Shown here in pieces: positions 7,609-18,756 of a DNA stretch of 64,000 nucleotides. This DNA comes from Variovorax sp. dw_308 (lineage in GTDB: Bacteria > Pseudomonadota > Gammaproteobacteria > Burkholderiales > Burkholderiaceae_C): positions 84,323 to 148,322 of the forward strand of contig NZ_JAATOM010000016.1 in assembly GCF_019207085.1 (NCBI RefSeq), given 5' to 3'. A program made the position numbers and the translations under genes. Positions within the stretch are counted from its first letter, which is position 1; every line of letters starts with the position of its first letter. Under the pieces are notes generated by a model. It had not been told where the DNA came from. It saw only the letters and a program-made list of their open reading frames with translations, and ran no database searches.

Positions 7609-8721
7609 ATGGCCTTCATCAAGAACTACATCGACCAGCAAACCACGCGGCGACGCGACTTCCTGTTGGCCAGCGCCTACGGTCTCGTCGGCGTCACAGC
7701 CGCCAGCAACCCGCTCGCGGCCTTCGCCCAGCAGCAAGGCAAGCCGGCCGTCGCCTGGAGCTACCGCGACCGCAACAACCCGTACTGGCACGCCATCGCC
7801 TCGGGCGGCGAATCCTTCGTCGAGAGCGTCGGCATGAAGAAGTCCGACATGGTCCACCTGCTCAACAACGGCAGCTCGCAGAAATCACTGTCCGACATCC
7901 AGGCCTTCCTGTCGAAGACCGGCGGCAAGGCCGCGATCGCCTGCGACGCGAACGACGCACCCAACTGCCGCCCCATCGTCGAAGCCGTGAAAAAGGCCGG
8001 CGGCTTCGTGTCGACGATCTGGAACAAGCCCGACGACCTGCACCCCTGGGACTTCGGCGATGCCTGGGTCTCGCACATGACCTGGTCCGACGAAGGCCCG
8101 GCCGAGCAGACCGCGCGCGCCCTGTTCACCGCCATGGGCGGCAAGGGCGCCATCGTCGGCGTGGGTGGCATTGCTGCCAACAACCCGGCTGTCGAGCGCC
8201 TCAACGGCATGAAGAAGGCGCTGAAGGACTTCCCCGGCATCCAGTTGCTCGACTACCAGCCGGGCGACTGGTCCACGCAGAAGGCCAACCAGGTGATGGA
8301 AGGCTTTCTCACGCGCTTCGGCAACAAGATCGGTGGCGTGTTCTGCGCCAACGACTCGATGGCCTACGGCGTGCTCGAAGCGCTCAAGGCCGACGGACGC
8401 AAGCTGCCCGTGGTCGGCTACGACGGCAGCCCGGAAGCGATCGACCTGATCGTCAAGGGCGACCTGCTCGCTACCGTCTTCACCAATCCGCATTGGTGCG
8501 GCGGCATCACGGCGGCGCTGGCGTACTACGCGGCCATCGGCAAGTTCAAGCCCTCGGCCGAGCCGAAGGGGCACCGCGAGTTCTACGGCCCCTCCATCGT
8601 CGTCACGCAGAAGGATGCGGCCGACTTCAAGAAGAAGTACATCAGCAGCACGCCGAAGTACGAGTGGACCGACTTCTGGGGCACCTCAGGCGGCCAGATC
8701 AAGTACGGGGCCCGGGCGTGA
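7609..8721 (+). CDS. CUT2-type sugar ABC transporter, periplasmic binding protein
   Basis: The 370-residue protein is a ribose/galactose-type periplasmic binding protein (LacI-like fold), recognisable from YRDRNNPYWHAIASG at the N-terminus, the hinge region ANNPAVERLNGMK, and GVFCANDSMAYGVLEAL with VVGYDGSPEA. Its leader TTRRRDFLLASAYG with a moderately hydrophobic core ending AFAQQ fits the twin-arginine consensus, so it may be exported folded by Tat; most proteins of this class use Sec. AAGGAG lies eight bases before the ATG. It is the first gene of an operon with two permeases and a double ATPase. The ligand is not evident; sugar or polyol is inferred from family. Confidence 0.88.
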   Translation: MAFIKNYIDQQTTRRRDFLLASAYGLVGVTAASNPLAAFAQQQGKPAVAWSYRDRNNPYWHAIASGGESFVESVGMKKSDMVHLLNNGSSQKSLSDIQAFLSKTGGKAAIACDANDAPNCRPIVEAVKKAGGFVSTIWNKPDDLHPWDFGDAWVSHMTWSDEGPAEQTARALFTAMGGKGAIVGVGGIAANNPAVERLNGMKKALKDFPGIQLLDYQPGDWSTQKANQVMEGFLTRFGNKIGGVFCANDSMAYGVLEALKADGRKLPVVGYDGSPEAIDLIVKGDLLATVFTNPHWCGGITAALAYYAAIGKFKPSAEPKGHREFYGPSIVVTQKDAADFKKKYISSTPKYEWTDFWGTSGGQIKYGARA

Positions 8722-9758
8722 CCACGCACATGGCTTCGGGGCTGCCACGCGCAGCCGCCAAGGATGTCGCGCCGGCAAGCTCGCCCGCGCGTTCGGTGAA
8801 AGCGGCACGCGCCGCGTCCTGGCTGCAATGGGCACCCGCCCTCGTGCTCGGCGCGCTGATGCTGGGCTTCGCGGCGGCCAACCCGAAGTTCATGACGCTC
8901 GCCAACTTCGCGCGCATCGCGATCTCGGCGGCACCGGCCTTGATGGTCGCGGTCGGCGTGACCTTCATCATCGTGATGGGCTCCATCGACCTGTCGATGG
9001 AAGGCACCATCTCCACGGCTGCCGTGCTGTTCGCGCTCACGTTCAGGTTCCTCGGCAGCGAGATGGCCGGATGGGGCTGGCTGGCGATTCCGGTGGCGCT
9101 GGCTGTCGGCGCATCGATCGGGCTGGTCAACGGGCTGGTCCATGTGAAGCTCAGCATCCCCTCGTTCATGTCGAGCCTGGCGATCGGCTTCGTCGGCATG
9201 GGCCTATCGGTGGTGCTGACGGGCGGCGACATCCTGCGCGTGGACGACGACGTGTTTCGCGCGCTGATCTACCTGCGCATCGGCGGCTTTCCGCTGATGG
9301 TGTTCGTCGCGATCGCGCTGGTGTTCGTGGCCTGGTTCATCCAGCGCAAGACGATCCTCGGGCGCCACTTCTACGCGGTGGGCGGCGGCGAGGACCTCGC
9401 GCATGCGAGCGGGTTGAACGTCAAGCGTGTGCGCATATTGGGCTTCATGCTGGGGGGCGTGTTCTATGCGCTGGCGGCGATCTTCGCGGTGGCGCGCGGC
9501 GGCATGGCGGAATCGCTGACGGGCTCGAACTTCATGTTCGCGTCCATCACGGCGGTGGTCATCGGCGGCACCTCGCTGATGGGCGGCTCGGGCGGGGTTT
9601 GGAACGCGGTCGTGGGCGTGCTGATCGACAGCGTCATCAACAACGGCATGGTCGTGGTCGGCCTGCCCAACTACCTGCAGGACGGCGTGCTCGGCGCGCT
9701 CGTCATCCTCTCGGTCGCGCTGGCCGTCAACCGCAAGAACCAATCCCTGGTGAAGTGA
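8718..9758 (+). CDS. CUT2-type ABC transporter permease (first of two)
   Basis: This inner-membrane permease of the RbsC family has about 345 residues and roughly eight to ten spans. It contains the typical GSIDLSMEGTISTAA segment near the start of the core, the coupling-type loop GGGEDLAHASGLNVKRVRILGFMLGG, and the GGTSLMGGSGG stretch near the C-terminus. I start it at the GTG overlapping the previous stop codon (GTGA), which suggests translational coupling; an ATG at 8730 is the alternative and drops only four residues. A roughly 35-residue Ala/Ser-rich cytoplasmic leader precedes the first span. It pairs with the second permease at 11278 to form the channel. Confidence 0.88.
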   Translation: MTTHMASGLPRAAAKDVAPASSPARSVKAARAASWLQWAPALVLGALMLGFAAANPKFMTLANFARIAISAAPALMVAVGVTFIIVMGSIDLSMEGTISTAAVLFALTFRFLGSEMAGWGWLAIPVALAVGASIGLVNGLVHVKLSIPSFMSSLAIGFVGMGLSVVLTGGDILRVDDDVFRALIYLRIGGFPLMVFVAIALVFVAWFIQRKTILGRHFYAVGGGEDLAHASGLNVKRVRILGFMLGGVFYALAAIFAVARGGMAESLTGSNFMFASITAVVIGGTSLMGGSGGVWNAVVGVLIDSVINNGMVVVGLPNYLQDGVLGALVILSVALAVNRKNQSLVK

Positions 9759-9765
9759 GAACGCC

Positions 9766-11268
<1,503 letters not shown>

Positions 11269-11277
11269 AGAGCCGCC

Positions 11278-12219
11278 ATGAACTTCGAAAAACTCCGCCC
11301 CCACCTGCCCTGGCTGACGCTGCTGGGGCTCACGCTGGCCGTCAGCGCCATCAACCCCGGCTTCCTGCTGCCGTCGAACCTGCTGCAGATGACGGCCGAC
11401 GTGTCGACGCTGTTCGTGATGGCGCTGGGCATCACGCTGGTGATCTTCATCGGCGGCATCGACCTTTCGGCCCAGTCGGTGGCCAACATGACGACCGTGC
11501 TGGCCACGCTGTCCCTGCCCTGGCTCGGCGTTTGGTCGGCCATCGGCGTGATCGGCGTGGGCGCGCTGCTGGGCTTCGTGTCGGGCTATGCATCGACACG
11601 GCTGAAGGTGCCTTCGTTCATCGCCACGCTGGCCATCGGCGGCATCGCGCTGTCGGTGGGGCAATTCGCCTCGGGGCAACGCGCGATCTTCATGGATGCG
11701 GGGATGCGCGAGCAGGCTTTCGGCTGGGTGACGGAGAGCACGGCCGGCGTCCCGCACGAGGTGCTGATCGCCGGCGCGTTGCTGGCGGTGATGCTGTTCG
11801 TCGAGCGCCGCACCACCTTCGGCCGCGCGCTCAAGGCGATCGGCGCCGGCGAGCCCGCGGCAGCCGCGTCGGGCCTGAACGTCGATCGCTACAAGATCGC
11901 GGTCTACACGCTGTCGGGGCTCATCGCGGCCTTCGCGGGCCTGCTGTTCTCGGTCAAGCTGGCAGGCGGCGCGCCCAACCTGGCGGAGGGCTTCCTGCTG
12001 CCGGCCATCGTCGCGGTGCTGATCGGCGGCACGCCGCTCACCGGCGGTGTCGGCGGCGTCCTCAACACGCTCATCGGCGCGATGATCGTGGCCGTGATCC
12101 GCACCGGCATGGTGTACCTGGAGGTGCCGGCCACGGCGCAGCAGATCGTGTTCGGCATCGTGCTCACCGTCGCCATCGCCCTGACCATCGACCGCAGCAA
12201 GCTGGCCACCGTCAAGTAG
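11278..12219 (+). CDS. CUT2-type ABC transporter permease (second)
   Basis: The 313-residue RbsC-like permease shows the family marks GGIDLSAQSVANM, the cytoplasmic loop GAGEPAAAASGLNVDRYKIAVYTLSG and GGTPLTGGVGG near the end. It is distinct in sequence from the first permease, so the channel is probably a heterodimer rather than the homodimer found in E. coli ribose uptake. It is the last gene of the transporter operon; the TetR-type regulator begins about 106 bases later, in a region with no obvious terminator. Confidence 0.9.
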   Translation: MNFEKLRPHLPWLTLLGLTLAVSAINPGFLLPSNLLQMTADVSTLFVMALGITLVIFIGGIDLSAQSVANMTTVLATLSLPWLGVWSAIGVIGVGALLGFVSGYASTRLKVPSFIATLAIGGIALSVGQFASGQRAIFMDAGMREQAFGWVTESTAGVPHEVLIAGALLAVMLFVERRTTFGRALKAIGAGEPAAAASGLNVDRYKIAVYTLSGLIAAFAGLLFSVKLAGGAPNLAEGFLLPAIVAVLIGGTPLTGGVGGVLNTLIGAMIVAVIRTGMVYLEVPATAQQIVFGIVLTVAIALTIDRSKLATVK

Positions 12220-12325
12220 CGCGCCCGGGCGACGCCCGACGAGTCCCGCAAAGCACGAGCGACTTGTCTGGCGTTGGCCTAACATCGGCACCCATTTCCA
12301 CAGCGACACGACAAGGCGACCATCC

Positions 12326-12976
12326 ATGGGCGAAAAGATGCCGTTCCGCGCACGCGACCCGGCGGCCACCAAGGCCGACATCCTCGCGGCTGCAAAGGTC
12401 GAGTTCGCGAAACTCGGCCTGGGCGGCGCGCGGGTCGACGTGATCGCGGAGATGTCGGGCGCCAACAAGCGGATGATCTACCACTACTTCGGTGGCAAGG
12501 AGCAACTGTTCGAGGCCGTGCTGGAAGAAGCCTACGTGGGCATCCGCGGCAGCGAGCAGGGCCTGGGGCTGGAGAACACGCCGCCGGTGGAGGCGCTGAA
12601 GAAGCTGGTCGAGTTCACCTGGCAGTACTACCTGGACAACCCCGAGTTCATCACGCTGGTCAACAGTGCCAACCTGCACGAGGCGCGGCACATCGCCGGC
12701 AACAAGCAGCTGCGCAAGCTGCAGAAGGCGTACGTCGACAGCGTCGACGCGATCCTCAAGCGCGGCGCGGTCGAGGGCGTGTTCCGCCGTGACATCGACG
12801 CCGCGCAGTTGTGCATCACCATCGCCGCCGTCGCCTTCTACTACCTCAACAACCGGCACACCGGCCAGGTGCTGTTCGGCTTCAACTTCACCGGCCGCGA
12901 CGCGCTCGCCGCGCGCTTCAAGTTCAACATGGACACGATCCTGCGGCTGGTGCTCGTCAACCCCGACAAGGTGTAG
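12326..12976 (+). CDS. TetR/AcrR-family transcriptional regulator
   Basis: The 216-residue protein has an N-terminal TetR-type helix-turn-helix: ILAAAKVEFAKLGLGGARV followed by IAEMSGANKRMIYHYFGGKEQ, about residues 20-60. The longer C-terminal ligand domain is all-helical. It sits between the CUT2 transporter genes and an aldehyde dehydrogenase gene, all on the plus strand, so it is the likely regulator of one or both. The dyad at 7495-7523 is a possible target. Ligand and direction of control are unknown. Confidence 0.88.
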   Translation: MGEKMPFRARDPAATKADILAAAKVEFAKLGLGGARVDVIAEMSGANKRMIYHYFGGKEQLFEAVLEEAYVGIRGSEQGLGLENTPPVEALKKLVEFTWQYYLDNPEFITLVNSANLHEARHIAGNKQLRKLQKAYVDSVDAILKRGAVEGVFRRDIDAAQLCITIAAVAFYYLNNRHTGQVLFGFNFTGRDALAARFKFNMDTILRLVLVNPDKV

Positions 12977-13066
12977 ACCCCACGCACGGGGTGCGGGCTT
13001 GAAACGTGCCGTCACGGCGGTGCGCTCGGCGCGTCCTATCATCGCTGCCTCATTTGAGGACTACGC

Positions 13067-14518
13067 ATGACATCCACGACCACCAGCTACCCCGACACCC
13101 GCCTCCTGATCGCCAATGAATGGGTCGACGCCGCCAGCGGCAAGACCATCAATGTCGTCAATCCGGCCACCGGCAAAGTCATCGGCACGGTTGCGCACGC
13201 CGGCATCGCCGACCTCGACCGCGCCTTGGCCGCCGCGCAAAGCGGCTTCGAGAAGTGGCGCCGCACGCCCGCCAACGAGCGCGCCATCATCATGCGCAAG
13301 GCCGCCGGCCTGCTGCGCCAGCGCGCCGGCGACATCGGCCGCATCCTGACCCAGGAACAGGGCAAGCCGTACGTCGAGGCCCGCGGCGAAGCCACCGCCG
13401 GCGCCGACATCATCGAATGGTTCGCCGACGAAGGCCGCCGCCTCTATGGCCGCATCGTGCCCTCGCGCAACCTCAACGCGCAGCAACTGGTGCTGAAGGA
13501 GCCGCTCGGCCCGGTCGCGGCCTTCACGCCGTGGAATTTCCCCATCAACCAGATCGTGCGCAAGATCGGCGCCGCGCTGGCCAGCGGCTGCTCGTTCCTG
13601 TGCAAGGCGCCGGAAGAAACGCCCGCCTCCCCCGCCGCCCTGATGCAGTGCTTCGTCGATGCGGGCATCCCGCCCGGCGTGGTCGGCCTGGTCTACGGCG
13701 ATCCGGCCGAGATCTCCAGCTACCTGATCCCGCATCCGATCATCCGCAAGGTGACCTTCACCGGTTCGACGCCGGTCGGCAAGCAGTTGGCTTCATTGGC
13801 CGGCTTGCACATGAAGCGCGCGACGATGGAGCTCGGCGGCCATGCGCCCGTGATCGTGGCCGCCGACGCGGACATCATGCTGGCCGTGAAGGCAGCCGGC
13901 GGCGCCAAGTTCCGCAACGCGGGCCAGGTCTGCATCTCGCCAACGCGCTTCCTGGTGCACAACAGCATCCGCGCCGAATTCGCCAAGGCGCTCGCCACGC
14001 AGACCGAGAAGCTCAAGCTCGGCGACGGCCTGCTCGAAGACACGACGCTGGGCCCGCTGGCCAATGCACGCCGCATCGGCGCGATGGACAAGATCCTCGC
14101 CGACGCCCGCAAGACCGGCGCCAAGGTGCTGACCGGCGGAGAGCGCGTGGGCACCGACGGCAACTTCTTCGCGCCGACCGTGCTTGACGAGGTGTCACTG
14201 GAAGCCGACGTGTTCAACAACGAGCCCTTCGGCCCGATCGCCGCGATCCGCGGCTTCGACACGCTCGAGGAAGCCATTGCCGAAGCCAACCGCCTGCCCT
14301 TCGGCCTGGCCGGCTACGCATTCACGCAATCGATCAAGAACGCGCACATCCTGGCGCAGCAGGTCGAAGTGGGGATGCTGTGGATCAACCAGCCCGCGGC
14401 GCCTACGCCTGAGATGCCGTTTGGCGGCATGAAGGATTCTGGGTATGGCTCGGAAGGCGGGCCGGAGGCGATGGAGGGCTACGTCACGACGAAGGCCGTC
14501 TCCATCATGGCGGCTTGA
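13067..14518 (+). CDS. NAD(P)-dependent aldehyde dehydrogenase, succinate-semialdehyde dehydrogenase-like
   Basis: This 483-residue ALDH resembles the GabD subgroup: AFTPWNFPINQIVRK, then FTGSTPVGKQL, the general base E255 in MELGGHAP, and the nucleophile C289 in RNAGQVCISP. It ends with PFGGMKDSGYGSEGG, also typical of that group. It would oxidise a short semialdehyde or hydroxyaldehyde with NAD(P)+. About 90 bases separate it from the TetR gene, so it may have its own promoter, but its placement suggests a role in catabolising the substrate of the upstream transporter. I leave out a gene symbol because the substrate is not established by motif alone. Confidence 0.9.
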   Translation: MTSTTTSYPDTRLLIANEWVDAASGKTINVVNPATGKVIGTVAHAGIADLDRALAAAQSGFEKWRRTPANERAIIMRKAAGLLRQRAGDIGRILTQEQGKPYVEARGEATAGADIIEWFADEGRRLYGRIVPSRNLNAQQLVLKEPLGPVAAFTPWNFPINQIVRKIGAALASGCSFLCKAPEETPASPAALMQCFVDAGIPPGVVGLVYGDPAEISSYLIPHPIIRKVTFTGSTPVGKQLASLAGLHMKRATMELGGHAPVIVAADADIMLAVKAAGGAKFRNAGQVCISPTRFLVHNSIRAEFAKALATQTEKLKLGDGLLEDTTLGPLANARRIGAMDKILADARKTGAKVLTGGERVGTDGNFFAPTVLDEVSLEADVFNNEPFGPIAAIRGFDTLEEAIAEANRLPFGLAGYAFTQSIKNAHILAQQVEVGMLWINQPAAPTPEMPFGGMKDSGYGSEGGPEAMEGYVTTKAVSIMAA

Positions 14519-14741
14519 TCCTGCTTCCCTCTCCCAAGTAAGGCGGGGCGTCTTCACTCCCTCTCCCCCGGGGAGAGGCCGGGACAGGGTCTTCACTCCC
14601 TCTCCCCCCGGGGAGAGGGTTGGGGTGAGGGCAGCGGGCGATGGATGAGGCTGTGAATTTGCAAAGGCACTTGCCCTCACCCTAACCCTCTCCCAGAGGG
14701 AGAGGGAACAAGGCCCTCCCGCTGGAGGAGAGAGGGGACGA
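14519..14741. repeat. Cluster of CCCTCTCCC-type palindromic repeats between convergent genes
   Basis: Three copies of a REP-like palindrome sit between the ends of two convergent genes. Copies at about 14559-14587 and 14597-14634 have the form CCCTCTCCCC-GGGGAGAG and are direct repeats that share the lead-in GTCTTCACT 39 bases apart. The third at 14671-14706 is inverted: GCCCTCACCCTAACCCTCTC pairs with GAGAGGGTTGGGGTGAGGGC of the second. The whole can fold into a long hairpin that could act as a two-way terminator. Related copies occur at 18981 and 49924. Confidence 0.8.
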
Positions 14742-15908
14742 CTACGGCGCGACGTAGTCCGACACCACCTTCCACTTCCCATCCACGATCTGCGACAGCC
14801 GCGACTGGTCGTTGCCCAGGCGCTTGGTCGGCGAATAGGTCATCTTCGGCGAGCCGAACATGTCGGGCATGAAGGTCGTGGAGTCCATCGTCTTGATGAA
14901 GCTGTCGGTCGACAGGTTGGTGCCGGTCTTCTGCGCCGCCTGGATGAAGGCGTCGATGATCTCGTAGCCGTAGGCGCTGAACACGGTCGGGTCTTCGTTG
15001 AACTTGGTCTTGTACTTGTTGGCCCAGAAGCGCAGCGGTTGCGACTGCTCGTCGGTGTAGGGGTTCTGCACCGTCATCGTCGCGTAGATGCCATCCATCG
15101 GCTTGCCGCCCAGCTTGTGGATCAGGTCGGTATACGCGGCGCTCGAACCCAGGAAGACCGGACTGAAGCCAGTCTTGCGCGACTCGCCCACGGTGCCGAT
15201 GGTCTCGCGGATGATGGTGCCGAGCACCACCACTTCGCAGTTGGACGCCTTCAGCTTGGCGACCTGTGAACTGAAGTCGGTGGCGCCGCGCTTGAACGAG
15301 GTCTTCTCGGCCACTTCCATGCCCATCGTCTTCAAGCCGGCCTCGGCGCCGCGCTGCACCTCCAGCCCGAACTCATCGTCCTGGTAGATCGTGCAGACCT
15401 TCTTCGCGCCCTTGTCCTTGACCAGCTTCGGTAAAGCCATGCGGATCTGGTCGTAATAGGTCGCCGCGAATGAATACTTGAGTTTGTGGAAGGGCTCGTA
15501 CATCTCGCGCGCCGCCGTGATCGGCATGAAGTTGATCACGTTCTTCTCGAACTGCACCGGCATCGCCGCCATGTTCTGCGCCGTGCCGATGTGGCCGGCC
15601 ATGATGAAGATCTTCTCCTGGTTGACCAGCTTCTGCGCCGCGAGGACGGCCTTCTTCGGGTCGTAGCCCGAGTCCTCGACCAGCAGCTTGAGCTTGCGCC
15701 CGTTCACGCCGCCCTGCTCGTTGATCTCGTCCACGCGCAGTTGCATGCCGTTGCGCGACTGCTTGCCGAAGGCTGCCAGCGGGCCCGACAAGTCCTGGAT
15801 CGTGCCGATCAGGATCTCGTCCTTGCTCACGCCCTGCGATTGCGCCAGCGCCGAACCCGCGCCCAGCGCGAGCGAAGCGGCGAGAGCGATTGCTGTCAAA
15901 GTCTTCAT
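14742..15908 (-). CDS. Branched-chain-amino-acid-type ABC transporter, periplasmic binding protein
   Basis: This protein of about 388 residues is a LivK-type (Peripla_BP_6) binding protein. It starts with a Sec signal (MKTLTAIALAASLALGAGSA, cut after LAQ-type site), and the mature domain opens with EILIGTIQDLSGPLAAFGKQ and includes INEQGGVNGRKLKLLVEDSG, the family hallmark. The ATG at 15908 is preferred over the adjacent GTG at 15911 because GAGGAG lies six bases before it. It is the last gene of the liv-type operon, 73 bases after the acyl-CoA ligase. In this setting the ligand is more likely a carboxylic acid than an amino acid, but that is inference. Confidence 0.9.
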   Translation of the reverse strand: MKTLTAIALAASLALGAGSALAQSQGVSKDEILIGTIQDLSGPLAAFGKQSRNGMQLRVDEINEQGGVNGRKLKLLVEDSGYDPKKAVLAAQKLVNQEKIFIMAGHIGTAQNMAAMPVQFEKNVINFMPITAAREMYEPFHKLKYSFAATYYDQIRMALPKLVKDKGAKKVCTIYQDDEFGLEVQRGAEAGLKTMGMEVAEKTSFKRGATDFSSQVAKLKASNCEVVVLGTIIRETIGTVGESRKTGFSPVFLGSSAAYTDLIHKLGGKPMDGIYATMTVQNPYTDEQSQPLRFWANKYKTKFNEDPTVFSAYGYEIIDAFIQAAQKTGTNLSTDSFIKTMDSTTFMPDMFGSPKMTYSPTKRLGNDQSRLSQIVDGKWKVVSDYVAP

Positions 15909-15981
15909 CACGAACTCCTCTGGTCAATAAAACTGCGATCACTCGCCAGGGCCGCTGCCGATGCAGCGGCGCCTGGGCGAG

Positions 15982-17838
15982 TCATGAATACATGGCTTCG
16001 ATGCGCTCGGCGTACTTGGTCTGCACCAGCTTGCGCTTGAGCTTCATCGTCGGCGTGAGTTCTTCGTCTTCCGCGCTGAGCTGCGTCTCCAGCAGGAAGA
16101 ACTTCTTGATCTGCTCCACGCGCGCGAACTTGGTGTTGACGCGCTCCAGCTCCGACTGGATCAGGTCCAGCACTTCCTTGGCGCGCGTCAGGCTCTGGTA
16201 GTTGCTGAAGGGCACGTCGTTGTCCTGCGCGAACTTCTCGACGTTCTCCTGGTCGATCATGATGATCACGGTGAGGTAGGGCCGCTTGTCGCCGATCACC
16301 ACTGCATCGGTGACGTAGGGACTGAACTTGAGTTCGTTCTCCAGCTCGCTCGGCGTCACGTTCTTGCCGCCGGCCGTGATGATGATGTCCTTCATCCGGT
16401 CGGTGATGCGGAAGTAGCCGTCCTGGTCCATCGTGCCCACGTCGCCGGTGTGCAGCCAGCCTTCGGCATCGATGGTCTCGGCCGTTTTCTCGGGCTGGTT
16501 GAGGTAGCCCATGAACACGTTCTGCCCGCGCACCAGGATCTCGCCGTTGCGGGGATCGATGCGCACTTCGTTGTAGACCGTTGCCGGGCCGATCGACCCG
16601 GGCTTGATGCGCGTGGCCGGCACCGCCGTCGATGCGCCGCAGGACTCCGTCATGCCCCAGACCTCCAGCATCGGCACGCCGAGTGCGAGATACCACTTGA
16701 CCAGTTCCGGCGAGATCGGCGCGGCGCCGGTCACAAGGAAGCGCGCCCGGTGGATGCCGATCAGCTTGCGCGCATTGTCGAGCGCCAGCACACGCGCGAT
16801 GCGGAACTTGAGCTTGAGCGCGCCGCTGACCTCCTCGCCGGCCAGCACCTTGGCCGCGATGGCCTCGCCGATGCCGATGCTCCACTTGTACGCGGCCTGC
16901 TGGAGCGGGCTCGCTTCCTTCAGCGCGATCATCACGCCGGAGTAGAACTTCTCCCACACGCGCGGAACCGCGGTGAACACGGTCGGCGCGATCTCGCGCA
17001 CGTTCTCGGGCACGGTCTCGGGGTTCTCGACGAAGTTGAGGATCGAGCCGGTGTACATCGCGAAGTACTCGCCGCCCATGCGCTCGGCGATGTGGCACAG
17101 CGGCAGGAAGCACATGCGCTCGTCGCGCTCGTCCTGCGCGATCAGCGTGTTGTAGCCGCGCGCGGTGAAGACGAGTCCGCCATGGCTGTGCATCGCGCCC
17201 TTCGGCTTGCCGGTGGTGCCGGAGGTGTAGACCAGGATGGCGAGGTCCTCGGGCCGGCACGCGGCCACCGCCGACTCGACTGCGCTGGGGTGCGCCTGCA
17301 GGTACTCGCGGCCCAGCGCACGCAAGGCGTCGAGGCTCATGACGTCGGGGTCATGAAGGTCGCGCAGGCCTTCCATGTCGGCCACGATGATCTTGCGCAG
17401 CAACGGCAGGCCGGCGCGCACTTCGAGCGCCTTGTCGAGCTGCTCGTCGTCCTCGACGAAGAGCACGGTGGTGCTTGAGTCTTCGCAGAGGTAGTGCACC
17501 TGCGACGCGGCATCGGTCGGATAGATGCCGTTGGCGACGCCGCCGCAGCTCAGCACGGCCAGGTCGCACAGCACCCACTCGATGACGGTGTTGGAAAGGA
17601 TCGACGCGCACTGGCCCGCGCCGAAGCCGATGGCCATGAGCCCGCCCGCGATCTCCTTGACCGCCACGGCGGTCTGGTTCCAGCTCCAGCTGCGCCAGAT
17701 GCCCAGTTGCTTCTGCCGCATCCACACGGTGTCGCCGCGCTGCCGCACCGCATTCCAGAACACCGCGGGAATGGTGTCGCCGGGCACGACGATGTCGAAC
17801 TTCGGCTGGATGGCGGCGGTGTCCCAGAGTCCTTGCAT
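15982..17838 (-). CDS. AMP-dependent acyl-CoA ligase (long-chain-type FadD family)
   Basis: The 618-residue protein activates a carboxylic acid to its CoA thioester with ATP in the cytoplasm. The AMP-binding P-loop YTSGTTGKPKG is at residues 204-214, followed by the adenine-binding VWGMTESCG and the hinge region TGDVGTMDQDGYFRITDRMK. Length and layout fit the large FadD/COG1022 branch. The start at 17838 has GGAG upstream and leaves four bases after the LivF stop; longer in-frame starts would run into livF. Being inside an ABC importer operon between the ATPase and the binding protein, it probably traps the imported acid as a CoA ester. Confidence 0.92.
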   Translation of the reverse strand: MQGLWDTAAIQPKFDIVVPGDTIPAVFWNAVRQRGDTVWMRQKQLGIWRSWSWNQTAVAVKEIAGGLMAIGFGAGQCASILSNTVIEWVLCDLAVLSCGGVANGIYPTDAASQVHYLCEDSSTTVLFVEDDEQLDKALEVRAGLPLLRKIIVADMEGLRDLHDPDVMSLDALRALGREYLQAHPSAVESAVAACRPEDLAILVYTSGTTGKPKGAMHSHGGLVFTARGYNTLIAQDERDERMCFLPLCHIAERMGGEYFAMYTGSILNFVENPETVPENVREIAPTVFTAVPRVWEKFYSGVMIALKEASPLQQAAYKWSIGIGEAIAAKVLAGEEVSGALKLKFRIARVLALDNARKLIGIHRARFLVTGAAPISPELVKWYLALGVPMLEVWGMTESCGASTAVPATRIKPGSIGPATVYNEVRIDPRNGEILVRGQNVFMGYLNQPEKTAETIDAEGWLHTGDVGTMDQDGYFRITDRMKDIIITAGGKNVTPSELENELKFSPYVTDAVVIGDKRPYLTVIIMIDQENVEKFAQDNDVPFSNYQSLTRAKEVLDLIQSELERVNTKFARVEQIKKFFLLETQLSAEDEELTPTMKLKRKLVQTKYAERIEAMYS

Positions 17839-17842
17839 GCGC

Positions 17843-18622
17843 TTATCTCCAGGTCTTCTTTTTCTTCCAGCGCCGCTCGCCGCGCACGCCGTCGTCCTTG
17901 AGGCCGAGATAGAACTCCTTGATGTCGTCCTTCTCGCGCAATCGCTCGCAAGTGTCTTCCATGACGATGCGGCCGTTTTCCAGCACGTAGCCGTAGTCGG
18001 ATGCATTGAGCGCCATGTTGGCGTTCTGCTCGACCAGCAAGATGGTGGTGCCGCGCTCGCGGTTGATGCGCACGACGATCTCGAAGATTTCCTTGGTGAG
18101 CTTGGGCGACAGGCCGAGGCTCGGTTCGTCGAGCAGGATCAAGGCGGGCGCGGCCATGATGGCGCGCGAGATGGCGAGCATCTGCTGCTGGCCACCGGAG
18201 AGCAGGCCGGCGTCCTGCGTGGCGCGCTCGCGCAGGATCGGGAAGTAGTTGAACACCGTCTCCATGTCGCGCCCCACGCCGTCGCGGTCCTTGCGGGTGT
18301 AGGCGCCCATGAGCAGGTTGTCCTTGACCGACAGCAGCGGGAACACTTCGCGCCCCTCGGGCACGTGGCTCAGGCCCTGCTGGACGATGAAGGCCGGGTC
18401 TTTCGCGGTGATGTTCTGGCCCTTGAACTCGATGCTGCCCTTGCGCGGGTCGATGATGCCGGAGATGGTCTTGAGGATGGTGGTCTTGCCGGCGCCGTTG
18501 GAGCCGAGGACGGTTGCGATTTCACCGGGGCGCACCTTGAGACTGACGCCACGGATGGCCTTGATGGGGCCATAAGCGCTTTCGACGTTGAGCAACTGGA
18601 GGACGGGCTGGTCTTCGCTCAT
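17843..18622 (-). CDS. Branched-chain-amino-acid-type ABC transporter ATPase, LivF-like
   Basis: The 259-residue ATPase carries Walker A GSNGAGKT (residues 40-47), signature LSGGQQQML, Walker B LILLDEPSLGLSP and the switch His in LLVEQNANMALN. SHVPEGREVFPLLSVKDNL is typical of LivF. The C-terminus ends in a Lys/Arg-rich stretch (RGERRWKKKKTWR) beyond the usual family end. It is separated from livG by an unusual 650-base insert of repeats, although both lie on the same strand and belong to one importer. Confidence 0.92.
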   Translation of the reverse strand: MSEDQPVLQLLNVESAYGPIKAIRGVSLKVRPGEIATVLGSNGAGKTTILKTISGIIDPRKGSIEFKGQNITAKDPAFIVQQGLSHVPEGREVFPLLSVKDNLLMGAYTRKDRDGVGRDMETVFNYFPILRERATQDAGLLSGGQQQMLAISRAIMAAPALILLDEPSLGLSPKLTKEIFEIVVRINRERGTTILLVEQNANMALNASDYGYVLENGRIVMEDTCERLREKDDIKEFYLGLKDDGVRGERRWKKKKTWR

Positions 18623-18756
18623 GCATGTCCTTCTTGCGCTGTTGCGAATGCAATCGCGAATGCAGTAGCCATGGCGCGCGCGATTGCACTTGCACTTGCA
18701 GTCGAGGTCAGGTTCGGGGTGCGTCGTCGGGCGGCATGCGGCACGGCGCGTGCGAC

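Noticed and set aside
14519..14741. Non-coding RNA gene
   Set aside because: The strong hairpins belong to a repeat family seen at two further loci, so an element or terminator role is more economical.
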